Below, in pieces: positions 44,949 to 54,776 of a stretch of 64,000 nt of DNA. Source of the stretch: Atriophallophorus winterbourni (Eukaryota; Platyhelminthes; Trematoda; Plagiorchiida; Microphallidae). The first letter of the stretch is position 1, and the number at the start of each line of letters is the position of its first letter. Both the position numbers and the translations under genes were made by a program. The notes beneath the pieces are model-generated. The model did no database searches. It was not told where the DNA came from and worked only from the letters and a program-made list of their open reading frames with translations. Location: contig JACCGJ010012890.1 of the NCBI GenBank assembly GCA_013407085.1, positions 24,154 through 88,153 of the forward strand, in the 5' to 3' direction.

Positions 44949-45160
44949 TTGTGCGACTATCTCCTCCTGGAGGATGAGTCGGCTTCAATGAAGATTCTTC
45001 GGAATTTGGGTACAAAGCGGCGTCCTCAGTACCACTTAGCGTTTGTTCGAGTCAGCTTCTCTCGCCTTTGCACAACCAAGTTCGACCTGCATGGCAGCAG
45101 GGAGTTGCCAGAAACAGGTGGTGTGCACCAACTAACCGTCTGCCAGACTCTGTTTCAGAT
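44949..45160 (+). repeat. Unclassified repeat R1, second copy
   Basis: Matches 35850-36010 at high identity, starting TGCGACTATCTCCTCCTGG, with a 14-bp insertion relative to it. It stops where a reversed SINE begins. Confidence 0.75.
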
Positions 45161-45164
45161 TTTT

Positions 45165-45300
45165 CACGGATGTGCAATGTGCACGGATGTGAAATCGTGC
45201 AGCATTTCTGTGCTGTACGGCTAACATCGTGCTAAAATGATTGGCAAACGGTAGTGAGCTGCATGCTCAAACACGCTGGAGTCTGACTACCATTTCTATT
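45165..45300 (-). mobile_element. SINE distal module joined to CR1
   Basis: Reverse distal module from GCACGGATGTG to CTACCATTTCTATTT, directly joined at about 45300 to the middle of a CR1 RT in the opposite orientation. Confidence 0.8.
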
Positions 45301-47297
45301 TCCTAAAGAATCTAGACGGCAATAAATCCGCCAGACCTGACGATGTGCATCCTAAAATTGTAAAGGAAATATCTAAGGTACTAGCAGGGCTTCTATGTGA
45401 GTTATATAACGAATCGTTCTGCAAAGGCATCCTACCAGATGACTGGAAGAAAGCCATTGTCGTACCCATTCCAAAGGGAAGTTGTGCAAACATAGTTAAG
45501 AATTTCCGACCGGTAAGCTTGACTAGTGTTTTATGTAAAACCTTGGAGACTTATCAGGGATCGATTGTGCAGCCACCTCGTGCACAATTCATCATTAAGC
45601 ACGGTTCAACATGGCTTTCTTAAAGGAAGGTCGTGTCTCTCAAATCTTTTATGCTTTTTAGATCGAGTTTCTAACACACTGGATGAAGGCGGACGGGTAG
45701 AGGTGTTTTACTTAGACTTTAGTAAGGCGTTCGACTCGGTTAGTCACAGGTTCCTAGGGATGAAGCTCTCGGCCAAAGGCATATCTGGTAAGCTTCACGA
45801 CTGGATAACCAGTTTTCTTCGTGATAGATCCTTCCAGGTCCGTGTAGGCGATACTACCTCTGAATTCGCAACAGTTACCAGTGGGGTCCCACAAGGTTCA
45901 GTATTAGGCCCAATACTTTTTCTGATCTTCATCGATGATCTGGCATCGCAGTTGTCATGTCCCTGCTACATGTTTGCTGATGATGTCAAATTCACCGGAT
46001 CCAGTGATCACGGTGATTTGTTGAGAGATATTGAAAAGGTCATTAAATGGTCGCAGGATTGGGATCTTCCTCTGAACTATAGTAAATGTCATCTGTTGTC
46101 TGCAGCAGTCGACAGAATTACAGTAACTGCGAATAACGGTAGGATCGACTTTCAATCTATTCAGAGGATTAAGGATTTGGGTATAGTCGTAACAGCGGAC
46201 TTCAAATGGGCTGCGCAGTGTGCCACCGCTGCACAACGAGCTACAGAAGAACTCTTTAGTCTTAAATCCGTTCTGACATGTAGAACGCCGGAAGTGTTTA
46301 TCCCTTTATATATGGCGATTGTCAGGCCGCATTTAGAATACTGCGTGCAAGCCTGGAGCCCCTTCTTTCAATAGGACATATTACTATTAGAAAGAGTCAA
46401 ACAACTGGCTACCAAAATGGTTGAAAATATGTTTGGGAAACTCTACGAAGAACGTCTAACTTCTTTAGGTCTCTTCTCTCTTCGGCGTCGGCATCTACGG
46501 GGTGACCTCATAGAAACTTTCAAAATCCTGAAAGGCTTAGGCGACGAGGGCTGTCAAATCCTGTTCTCTCGAGCGATCAACCCCTCAACTAGAGGACATA
46601 CATTGAAGCTCGCGAAAAACCACAGCCGTCTGAATCTTAGGCAACACTTTTTCAGTGAAAGAGTGGTAAGCTTCTGGAACAAGCTGCCTGAGGAACTAAT
46701 AGCTTGCACATCAATAGGTGCATTCAAAAGGGGTTTAGATGCCTTGTGGCTTGGGCTTTTCCCAGACTTTTTCCCGTGAATATGCAGGTTGTCTGTCGTC
46801 AGAATTGTCCATTTTTTGTTCATTTTGAAATTATATGGTCTTGACCACAATTTAAAAAAAAAAAATCCTGTTATATAATGCCTCGTTTTAAATGTCATGT
46901 TTTAAATGTACGCACCAATTTTCCATAGCTAACCTCTCACCGGCTTGGTGAAGAGAAACCCTTTCCGTTTTTCTCAGTCGCAGCTACAAATTCTGGGACC
47001 AAAGGACGGCTTGGAAAACATCGGACGTACCTTCGCATACGACGAGGATACCAGAGGAAAATGAACCAACTTTGGCAGTGGTGGGCGCTCCTTTGAAGCT
47101 TTCCACAGACGGAAATTCTGGACGCTCGATTGGCTTATCCCTTGGCGGCGCGATCGTCGAGGATATCCAAATCACAATAAGAAAAAACGCTTTGGCAGTG
47201 GTGGTTGTTTCTCTGCAGCTTTCCACGGAAAGAAATTCTGGACGCTCGATTGGCTCGTTAGCCACATACTGTCCTGTGCAAACTGAACTGAACTGAA
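45301..47297 (+). mobile_element. CR1-like LINE, 5'-truncated copy (family B)
   Basis: Near-identical to 6515-8490. It starts inside the RT (KNLDGNKSA), keeps the intact tail AACTGAACTGAACTGAA at about 47280-47297, and has the 3' UTR hairpin and the two GACGCTCGATTGGC units (47121, 47241). Confidence 0.92.
45345..46779 (+). pseudogene. CR1-like reverse transcriptase, better preserved copy
   Basis: The frame starts MHPKIVKEISKVLAG, shifts after a 2-bp deletion near 45550, then runs open as 282 residues (45526-46374) with LDFSKAFDSV, GVPQGSVLGP and FADDVKF. It stops at a CAATAG near 46373, where the other copies read CAAAAG. The C-terminal block (46417-46779) is open. Compared with 6245-7423 it keeps Trp in DFKWAAQC, where that copy has a stop. 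Confidence 0.88.
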
Positions 47298-47304
47298 AAA
47301 TATC

Positions 47305-47398
47305 GGTCTAGGCCTGGGCAACCTGACAGTAATATCGCCCACGTGCAGTCTCCGACAGTGCGGCACTTTGCCTGGACCAGGCTTGTGCTTTCATACAC
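47305..47398 (-). mobile_element. SINE immediately after the CR1 tail
   Basis: Reverse proximal module (TCTAGGCCTGGGCAACCTG to CAGGCTTGTGCTTTCAT), nine bases after the last TGAAC unit, followed by a short CATA run. Confidence 0.88.
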
Positions 47399-47474
47399 AC
47401 ATACATACATACATCTATCGTACATAGAATATCACACCTTGTTTACGCTTAGCCATTGGGGTTACCACTACAAC

Positions 47475-47615
47475 TCAATTATTATATTATTATATTTGCA
47501 CAATCTGATACAGATATAGTGCCGTTCAACATAAACAATGAGATGTACAAAGCGAGAAGGGGGTACAAAGCGTTGTCATCGTCATCGTTGAACGTAGGCA
47601 TGATACTACCCGGTT
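47475..47615 (-). repeat. 150-bp repeat module, inverted copy
   Basis: Reverse complement of 38605-38755, bounded on one side by TTATTATATTATTAT and on the other by TACCCGGTTGCC. Confidence 0.8.
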
Positions 47616-47639
47616 GCCTACACCGAAGTAGGGGATATT

Positions 47640-48025
47640 TCGTTTAGGGGGTCCCACCCCGAGCCTTTACCCACAAGGCAGTGGAGCGAGAGAGGTTCGC
47701 ACCTATCGGTGGCCGGTGACCGACGAAGCGGTTCATACGCCCTTTTCTGGGAATTTCCAGTTCGGAGCCCGATAACCCCGTTGATAGTTTGGTGACTTCA
47801 GTTTTTGCCTGTGCACCATACAATGTCCTTGGATAGGACAAGGGGCAGTGACTTTTGGAGCGGCGAGTCACATCCGCCGCATCGTGATGTCATCATTGGA
47901 TTTTTGTGGCTTTTTATAGGGAGAACGCTTGCCATGCGAAAACCCACCACACCCTCAGACACCACTGCCGAACCTTTCGCTGAGCTCGGAGAACCGAGCC
48001 CACCCAGCCGGGTGCTCAACCGATT
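47640..48025 (-). repeat. Unclassified GC-rich repeat R2
   Basis: It carries CCACAAGGCAGTGG (47671-47684). On the - strand it has short frames with GGCDSPLQKSLPL and CCTATAAAAAGCCACAAAAA. Part of it (about 47840-47965) matches the reverse complement of about 53490-53605 within the LTR-like element. It may be a LINE or LTR 5' leader. Confidence 0.55.
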
Positions 48026-48029
48026 ATTG

Positions 48030-48495
48030 TGAAAGGAAATCTGGGATTATGATTGTCTTATGCCACCCTCCTTCCTGTGTAACTTGAACTTGAAACTTGG
48101 CAGGTTATGCGATTACCCACAGCAGGTTGTAGAAATGCTGTTAGCCATACTTTTCTGTCACTATTCCAACTGGTCATTAACCTAGAATTGATGATATAAT
48201 AAACAAAGTTAGACTCTGAGGCCACTGTTTCATAAGGCTTGTGTTAGTATAGGGTTTGATGTGAAAGTGAGGGTGATGTGAGCAACACTTAACATTGGTG
48301 ATACAATAATACGTAAATGAACGGAATAATTCCGCTTCAAATGTGACCTTGAGAATTTATTAGTTCAGTAGTTCAGTATCAGTATCAGTATCACAGGGCG
48401 ATAGTCGACCAAGTCGAAACGAGTGCCCAGATTCTTTCGGATGTGTGCTTGAGAACACCCACCACTACCAGGATTGATTCGTAAGTAACACAGGC
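48030..48495. other. No gene recognised
   Basis: Contains a short CAGTAT repeat run near 48373-48395. No coding motif seen. Confidence 0.35.
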
Positions 48496-48498
48496 GTG

Positions 48499-48818
48499 TT
48501 CAGTTCAGTTCAGTTCAGTTTGCACAGAACAGTATGTGTCTAACGAGCCAATCGAGCGTCCAGAATTTCTTTCGGTGGAAAGCTGCAGAGAAGCACTCAC
48601 TACTGCCAAAACGTATATTCTTTTTGTCTATTTGAAATCTTCGCCGATCGCAAAGCCAAGAGATTATCCGGGTTGAACTTAGGAAGCACCGCATTATAGC
48701 CGATGCTGGAAAAAGAAAAAGCAGTTTCTCTTTCCCAGCACGGTGAGAGGTCAGCTGAAGTAGCATTATGTATAATAAAAATAAAAAAACACAAAGTACT
48801 CTAGCCCTCACTTTATTT
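48499..48818 (-). mobile_element. CR1-like 3' UTR remnant
   Basis: Starts with a reversed TGAAC tail (48499-48520), then TTTGCACAGAACAG, one GACGCTCGATTGGC unit reversed near 48550, and a decayed hairpin near 48731-48757. It has no ORF. Confidence 0.75.
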
Positions 48819-49770
48819 CAGTTCAGTTCAGTTCAGTTAGCACAGGACAGTATGTGGCTAACGAGCCAATCGAGCGTCCAGAATTTCTTTCCGTGGAAAG
48901 CTGCAGAGAAACAACCACCACTGCCAAAGCGTTTTTCTTATTGTGATTTGGATATCCTCGACGATCGTGCCGCCAAGGGATAAGCCAATCGAGCGTCCAG
49001 AATTTCCGTCTGTGGAAAGCTTCAAAGGAGCGCCCACCACTGCCAAAGTTGGTTCATTTTTATCTGGTATTCTCGTCGTATGCGAAGGTACGTCCGATGT
49101 TTTCCAAGCCGTCCTTTGGTCCCAGAATTTGTAGCTGCGACTGAGAAAAACGGAAAGGGTTTCTCTTCACCAAGCCGGTGAGAGGTTAGCTATGGAAAAT
49201 TGGTGCGTACATTTAAAACATGACATTTAAAACGAGGCATTATATAACAGGATTTTTTTAAATTGTGGTCAGAAACATATAATTTCAAAATGAACAAAAA
49301 TGGACAATTCTGACGACAGACAACCTGTATATTCACGGAAAAAAGTCTGGGAAAAGCCCAAGCCACAAGGCATCTAAACCCCTTTTGAACGCACCTATTG
49401 ATGTGCAAGCTATTAGTTCCTCAGGCAGCTTGTTCCAGAAGCTTACCACTCTTTCACTGAAAAAGTGTTGCCTAAGATTCAGACGACTGTGGGTTTTCGC
49501 GAGCATCAATGTATGTCCTCTAGTTGCGGGGTTGGTCGCTCGAGATAACAGGATTTGACAGCCCTCGTCGCCTAAGCCTTTCAGGATTTTGAAAGTTTCT
49601 ATGAGGTCACCCCGTAGATGCCGACGCCGAAGAGAGAAGAGATCTAAAGAAATAAGACGTTCTTCGTAGGGTTTCCCAAACATACCTCCAACCATTTGGT
49701 AGCCAGTCGTTTGACTCTTTCTAATAGTAATATGTCCTTTTGAAAGAAGGGACTCCTTGCTTTCACGGGA
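48819..49770 (-). mobile_element. CR1-like LINE 3' end, inverted partner of 46330-47297
   Basis: Reversed TGAAC tail at 48819-48838, then both 3' UTR modules, the hairpin (49163-49184) and the C-terminal RT frame (49695-49333, EERLISLDLFSLRRRHLRGD). It is nearly identical in sequence to the + strand copy 1.5 kb away. Confidence 0.9.
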
Positions 49771-49789
49771 TAACGCTAAAAGATGAAAA

Positions 49790-50110
49790 ACCTAAGCTTG
49801 AATAGCAATTAAGGAGAGTATTCAGGAAACAACTTACCCTAGTTGCGGTCCAACCCCTGCTTAAACCTAGACACGGTACTGCAGGATATAAGTTCTTCTG
49901 GAAGAATGTCCCAGAAGTTAACAAGTCCAAGTTGCACACGGCTGAAGGTGGCTAAAAGCCAATCACGCGCCCAGATTTCCTTCGACGTTATGCGGTTGAG
50001 CACCCGGCACTTCGATATGGAATATACAGTTTTTACTTTTCACACGTTTTTGTTTCCGAATATGTGGAAAGTAAGGTAGGGTTTCTCTTCACCAGCACGG
50101 TGATAGGATT
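49790..50110 (-). mobile_element. CR1-like LINE C-terminal and 3' UTR fragment
   Basis: The - strand reads NFWDILPEELISCSTVS and FKQGLDRN near 49935-49860. A hairpin relic and the CCCTACCTTAC block at 50060-50106 match the 3' UTR of the fragment at 44680-44745. Confidence 0.7.
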
Positions 50111-50480
50111 TATCATCGTGCTACAAAGTTGGTCTCCCGGTACAGAAATTTGCCTTTCACAGAGCGAATGTTAAAACTGAACCTACAAGATTTTACCCAA
50201 CGACGGATACGTAGTGACCTTTTGATGACCTTCAAAATCCTGCATTCTGTAAACCATCCCCTTAAACACTTGCTAAAGCCCAATGACCTCACTAGAACAC
50301 GAACACATTCAAAGGTTTAAGCATTCCGCATTCTCGATTGGATATACGTCGTAATTTTTTCTCCGTAAGAATTTGTTTCACTTGGAACTATTTGCCTGAA
50401 GAAATCACACGATCAGAGTCTGTTGAGGTTTTTGCTTCCAAACTCGATGAGTTTATGACGAACCATGCGGTATGCGAATG
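50110..50480 (+). mobile_element. CR1-like LINE C-terminal fragment
   Basis: The + strand reads PFTERMLKLNLQDFTQRRIR, then DLLMTFKIL, and after a frameshift FSVRICFTWNYLPEE-like text to about 50460, the usual CR1 C-terminal block. It is closest in style to the end of the element at 55737-58430. Confidence 0.65.
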
Positions 50481-50654
50481 TCCCTATTGATTTTTGAGAT
50501 ATTTTATATTTTTTTATATATTTTTATATGTTCAATATGCCTTGTCATCCTATGGTTATTGTTAAGCTTAATGCTTTATCTACCATACAATTTTCTGAGT
50601 TCTGAGTTCTGAGTATTCAGGAAGAATTTCGATAATATGCGTGAACTATGTGTG

Positions 50655-50762
50655 GTGTATGAAATCATTAGCCTAGTTGAGGTAAAGTAAAACACAGTCA
50701 TAGACTGCATGTGGGCTAATTTGCTGTCAGGTTGTCCAGGGCTAGACAGATATGATAAAAAT
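50655..50762 (+). mobile_element. SINE, proximal module, diverged
   Basis: GTATGAAATCATTAGCCTAG head, GACTGCATGTGGGCTAA, GGGCTAGACAGATATG, then an A-rich end. Confidence 0.7.
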
Positions 50763-50844
50763 GTAGAAATACTTTTATTGTTTTTTAAGGGTTTTTTAGA
50801 CAATGTGCGGAAATATGATAGACCATTTAACGTCTAATTCCATT

Positions 50845-51145
50845 TTGAAGCTCAACACATTTAGGAGGCTTACTATACAATCTGGGAGCTTGTTCCAGGA
50901 GTTGAACACACGGTTGCTGAAAAAGTGCTCACGTGCCAGCAACCTGGGCATACTCTTAAGAGGTTTCTAGAATTACCACTTGTAGCTGCTTTATGGGCAA
51001 GTTTAAGGAATTCAGTATTATTGTCACGCGCAAGACCCTTTAGAATTTTGAAGGATTCTAATAGGTCACCTCGCCCTCGCTGTCTCTCTAGTGAGAACAA
51101 ACCGAGGTCCTCGAGTTTAGCCTCATAGGTTTTACCTGGATGATC
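50845..51145 (-). mobile_element. CR1-like LINE C-terminal fragment (family D)
   Basis: Read from 51145 downward: EAKLEDLGLFSLERQRGRGD, then LLESFKILKGL, and the Asn-Trp-Asn-Lys block near 50905-50880. It matches the C-terminus at 44230-44600. Confidence 0.75.
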
Positions 51146-51149
51146 GGAT

Positions 51150-51522
51150 GCTGAGCTTAGAGCTTATCATACAAACTTTGAAGACATCGGTAGAGACTCA
51201 AAATTCTCAGTTTGCCAGTATGTTTTTCAATGAATCGGAAACCACTGACGGTAATACCAGTCAGATAAACGCTAAATCTTCGATCTTTCAACACAAATGT
51301 TCAGCTGTTGCAAATGTGCCGGAGTGTCTTGAGGAGCGTCCTTTTCATCAAAAGGCCACCTTTACAAATGCGACTGTTAAAGCCCTGTCTGCCCAAAACA
51401 TCCCTGGTTCGCAAAAAGATACGAAGCCAAAGCCACCTGCTCACTCGAAGGATCAGCGAAAACCCTTAGGCTTAAAACCAATAGTCATCGTGCAAAACAC
51501 TCCCAATGTGGACACTATAGGT

Positions 51523-51525
<3 letters not shown>
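51150..51525 (+). pseudogene. Possible LINE ORF1 N-terminal fragment
   Basis: An open frame of about 125 residues, hydrophilic and Ser/Thr/Lys-rich (KPKPPAHSKDQRKP), ends in an Asn run made by the AAT microsatellite. It has no domain I recognise. By position it could be the first part of the ORF1 whose later part lies at 54777-55690, split by the LTR-like element between them. Confidence 0.35.
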
Positions 51526-51553
<28 letters not shown>

Positions 51554-51616
51554 TAATAATAAGTATAATAATAAAATAATAATAATAAGAATATAATAAT
51601 AATAATAATAATTAAT

Positions 51617-51647
<31 letters not shown>

Positions 51648-51665
51648 CTAAATAATGATCAACAA
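51525..51665. repeat. AAT microsatellite (left flank of LTR-like element)
   Basis: Imperfect AAT/ATA repeats of about 140 bp. Confidence 0.9.
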
Positions 51666-51699
51666 TACTAATATAATCTCTACTCATAATAATATAACA

Positions 51700-52231
51700 T
51701 CCTCTTTTCGTCTGCAAGATCAATCGAAATGGAGACCTTTGTTCCCTACCCTACACCCGTGTCCCTTATCAAGTTTTTTGTGTCATAGTTTTTCCCGTGA
51801 TATTTTTTGTTTGTTATTTGAATTGAAAATAACATTTAAACTAACTGTTTAAATCTGCTGGTATTTTTGTATATTTTTACCATTTTTGTTTTACCGAACT
51901 ACTTGAATTTATTCGTTCTTGAGCTTATATTTTTGTATCTTTATTTGGCCGTTTGCGCGCTATTTGAAGTTGCGATCACTCGTGGTCATTGTTGCTGTTG
52001 AATATTGTTGTTTTTGGATTCAGTACGAAGCGGAATAATTGAGGTTTGCTATTTTCATTGTATAATTATTTTGCTTCAATAGTACCGTACTCATCTCACG
52101 TATTGTCTTGTCAATATTTTGGTGGGTTTGGACGCGTCACTCAACCGTTGGATAGACACATTGGTGTTTATATCGCGACTGAAATCCTCGACGTTGAACT
52201 CGATTTTCTCCGGACCGTATTGGCGGTTACA
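51700..52231 (+). repeat. Left long direct repeat (putative LTR)
   Basis: Matches 53968-54501 nearly base for base from GCAAGATCAATCG to GTATTGGCGGTTACA. Confidence 0.85.
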
Positions 52232-52500
52232 GTACTCAATTTGCTTCGTTTGGAAGATTGAGACAGTACTCAAATTGGCAGTACTCAACGTTGGAATTCG
52301 ATTTGGACCGTAATTTCTCAATTGGAGAAAATACAGTACTCAATTGCTTCGTTTGGAACATTGGTACAGTACTCAATTGCTTCGTTTGGAACATTGGGAC
52401 GGTACTCAAATTGACAGTACTCAACGTTGGAATTCGGTTTGGACCTTATTTGTCTCAATTGGAGAAAATACAGTACTCAACGTCGAATTCGCTGACGTCA
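52210..52500 (+). repeat. Tandem CAGTACTCAA-rich leader
   Basis: Two roughly 100-bp units with TACAGTACTCAATTGCTTCG and CTCAATTGGAGAAAATACAG blocks lie between the left repeat and the ORF start. Confidence 0.75.
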
Positions 52501-52502
52501 AT

Positions 52503-53486
52503 ATGCCTGTTACCCGAAGTTTTGTCGCAAAGATCAAATCTTCCCAACAGTTGGTCGATAATGAAACGGAAGACACCGCAGGTGAGCGCATTCATTGTTC
52601 TGTTGTGGGCTCTCGTGGTAGCTTAAGGGGTTCAACGATTGATTCAAAAATCCTTGTTTGTAAATTGCGCATTGAACTCCTAAAACTGGAATTGCTTGAG
52701 GCTGAACAGGAGGTTAAAAGGGCTAAGATTGCTGCATCGGCAAGTCGTGCGCATCGTGAGCATCAAAAGGATTCCATAGCAAGGCATGGTAGCATCGTTG
52801 AGTGCCAAGAAACAGTTTCTATTGATGTAAATTTGATGGGTCTTGACGTTTGTGCTGTCGGTTGTTCTCGTGAAGCTGAGTTAACTGACACTGAATTAGT
52901 TCAGTCGGATTTTGTGACTGAATTTCCTGACACTAATTCGGATCAGATGGAGACTAAGCCTGGCCCACCTGACACCAAATCAGCGCACATGAAAAGTAGG
53001 CCTGGTTCACATGACACTGAATTAGCCAAGTCGGATTTTGTGACTGAAGGTTCCGACACTAATTCGGATCAGATGGAGATTAAGCCTGGCCCACCTGACA
53101 CCAAATCAGCCCACATGGAAAGTAGGCCTGGTTCACATGACACTGAATCAGTTCAGTCGGATTTTGTGACTGATGGTTCCGACACTAATTCGGATCAGAT
53201 GGAGATTAAGCCTGGCCCACCTGACACCAAATCAGCCCACATGAAAAGTAGGCCTGGTTCACATGACACTGAATCAGCTTTAATTGGGGCGACGTATGGT
53301 CAGCACGACAATCCGTATGATTGGCGTGAAACTTTCGATTGTATACCTGATGAACCATTTATGTTTGGGAACTCGGATACAATATTTTGTAATTTAGACT
53401 TGTTTAGATGGCGAAAAATGTCGCTGTTGGAGGACGCAATACATAAGGCTCGTTTGGGTAGGATATCATTCATGAGCTTATTGTAG
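52503..53486 (+). CDS. Repeat-bearing ORF of the LTR-like element
   Basis: ATG at 52503 was chosen over earlier in-frame starts because those lie in the tandem leader. The 327-residue protein begins MPVTRSFVAKIKSS. A probable coiled coil (KLRIELLKLELLEAEQEVKR) lies at about residues 63-85. Three tandem units of 42 residues follow, each with SDF, DTNSDQME, KPGPPDTKSAHM and RPGSHDTE, at about residues 129-254 (DNA 52887-53264). The end is an aromatic-rich domain with RWRKMSLLEDAI. I do not recognise a family. Coiled coil plus a disordered repeat could be gag-like. The three repeats are almost identical at DNA level, suggesting recent expansion. Confidence 0.6.
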   Translation: MPVTRSFVAKIKSSQQLVDNETEDTAGERIHCSVVGSRGSLRGSTIDSKILVCKLRIELLKLELLEAEQEVKRAKIAASASRAHREHQKDSIARHGSIVECQETVSIDVNLMGLDVCAVGCSREAELTDTELVQSDFVTEFPDTNSDQMETKPGPPDTKSAHMKSRPGSHDTELAKSDFVTEGSDTNSDQMEIKPGPPDTKSAHMESRPGSHDTESVQSDFVTDGSDTNSDQMEIKPGPPDTKSAHMKSRPGSHDTESALIGATYGQHDNPYDWRETFDCIPDEPFMFGNSDTIFCNLDLFRWRKMSLLEDAIHKARLGRISFMSLL

Positions 53487-53654
53487 GGCGCTGGCAGAAC
53501 CGGAGGACGTGGTGGGTCTTTGTCTAGCAAACATTTTCCCTATAAAAAGCCACAGGTGTCCAGTGATGGTGATGCGACGTGGCGTGTGTGACTCGCCACT
53601 AAATAAAGTCACTTGCTTTATTCTACTGTACCTGGGTGTCGGGCCCGGGGGCTG

Positions 53655-53855
53655 GTGCTTAAGGTGGGAGGCGGGTTTTCGGATCTGCTGACCCCAGAAG
53701 TACCACCAAGCATTCAGTCTGCCGGTTGCATGCGAAGACGAACGTTGAACGCAAATGTTATAGGTGGGAGGCGGGTCTTCGGGTCTGCCAACTCCAGAAA
53801 TACCACCAGACATTTGATCGTCGATTCGCTGTCGTTGGTTGCGCAGGTACACGTT
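53655..53855 (+). repeat. Tandem duplication of about 100 bp
   Basis: GGTGGGAGGCGGGTTTTCGG...CCAGAAGTACCACCA recurs 100 bp later as GGTGGGAGGCGGGTCTTCGG...CCAGAAATACCACCA. The purine-rich start could act as a polypurine tract. Confidence 0.7.
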
Positions 53856-53967
53856 TCGGGTAGCCAGGTAGAGGAGAGCCCCGCAGTTCATTGTTTGTGT
53901 CTCTACTTGCTTTCAGATTTTGAGGAATTTTGGTGGGCGGTGTATGAATCCGCGTCGATGTCTTGAA

Positions 53968-54501
53968 AATTCCTCTTTCGGTCTAGCAAGATCAATCGAA
54001 ATGGAGACATTTGTTCCCTACCCTACACCCGTGTCCCTTATCAAGTTTTTTGTGTCATAGTTTTTCCCGTGATATTTATTGTTTGTTATTTAAATTGAAA
54101 ATAACATTTAAACTAACTGTTTAAATCTGCTGGTATTTTTGTATATTTTTACCATTTTTGTTTTACCGAACTACTTGAATTTATTCGTTCTTGAGCTTAT
54201 ATTTTGTATCTTTATTTGGCCGTTTGCGCGCTATTTGAAGTTGCGATCACTCGTGGTCATTGTTGCTGTTGAATATTGTTGTTTTTGGATTCAGTACGAA
54301 GCGGAATAATTGAGGTTTGCTATTTTCATTGTATAATTATTTTGCTTCAATAGTACCGTACTCATCTCACGTATTGTCTTGTCAATATTTTGGTGGGATT
54401 GGACGCGTGACTCAACCGTTGGATAAACACATTGGTGTTTATATCGCGACTGAAATCCTTGACGTTGAACTCGATTTTCTCCGGACCGTATTGGCGGTTA
54501 C
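53968..54501 (+). repeat. Right long direct repeat (putative LTR)
   Basis: Second copy of 51700-52231; ends where the AAT array begins. Confidence 0.85.
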
Positions 54502-54561
<60 letters not shown>

Positions 54562-54562
54562 C

Positions 54563-54656
<94 letters not shown>
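54502..54656. repeat. AAT microsatellite (right flank)
   Basis: About 150 bp of almost perfect AAT repeats. Confidence 0.95.
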
Positions 54657-54657
<1 letters not shown>

Positions 54658-54776
54658 ATATTCTTGGTAAACCAAGGCATGCAAAACATGATCAGGTTAT
54701 CCATGTGTACAGAATAAATAAATTGTAAAATGACCTTATCAAGCGGAATTTTTGAACATTTTGCTGATTAATAAGG

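Larger units (their letters stand above)
51700..54503 (+). mobile_element. LTR-like non-autonomous element
   Basis: Two direct repeats of about 530 bp (51700-52231 and 53968-54501) flank a 1.74-kb interior with one ORF. The interior lacks protease, RT and integrase. Purine-rich GGTGGGAGGCGGG lies near 53667 and 53764. Both outer sides are AAT microsatellite. A TG...CA end and a primer binding site are not clear, so a segmental duplication is possible. Confidence 0.6.

Noticed and set aside
54439..54684. Poly-isoleucine open frames
   Set aside because: They are translations of the AAT microsatellite.
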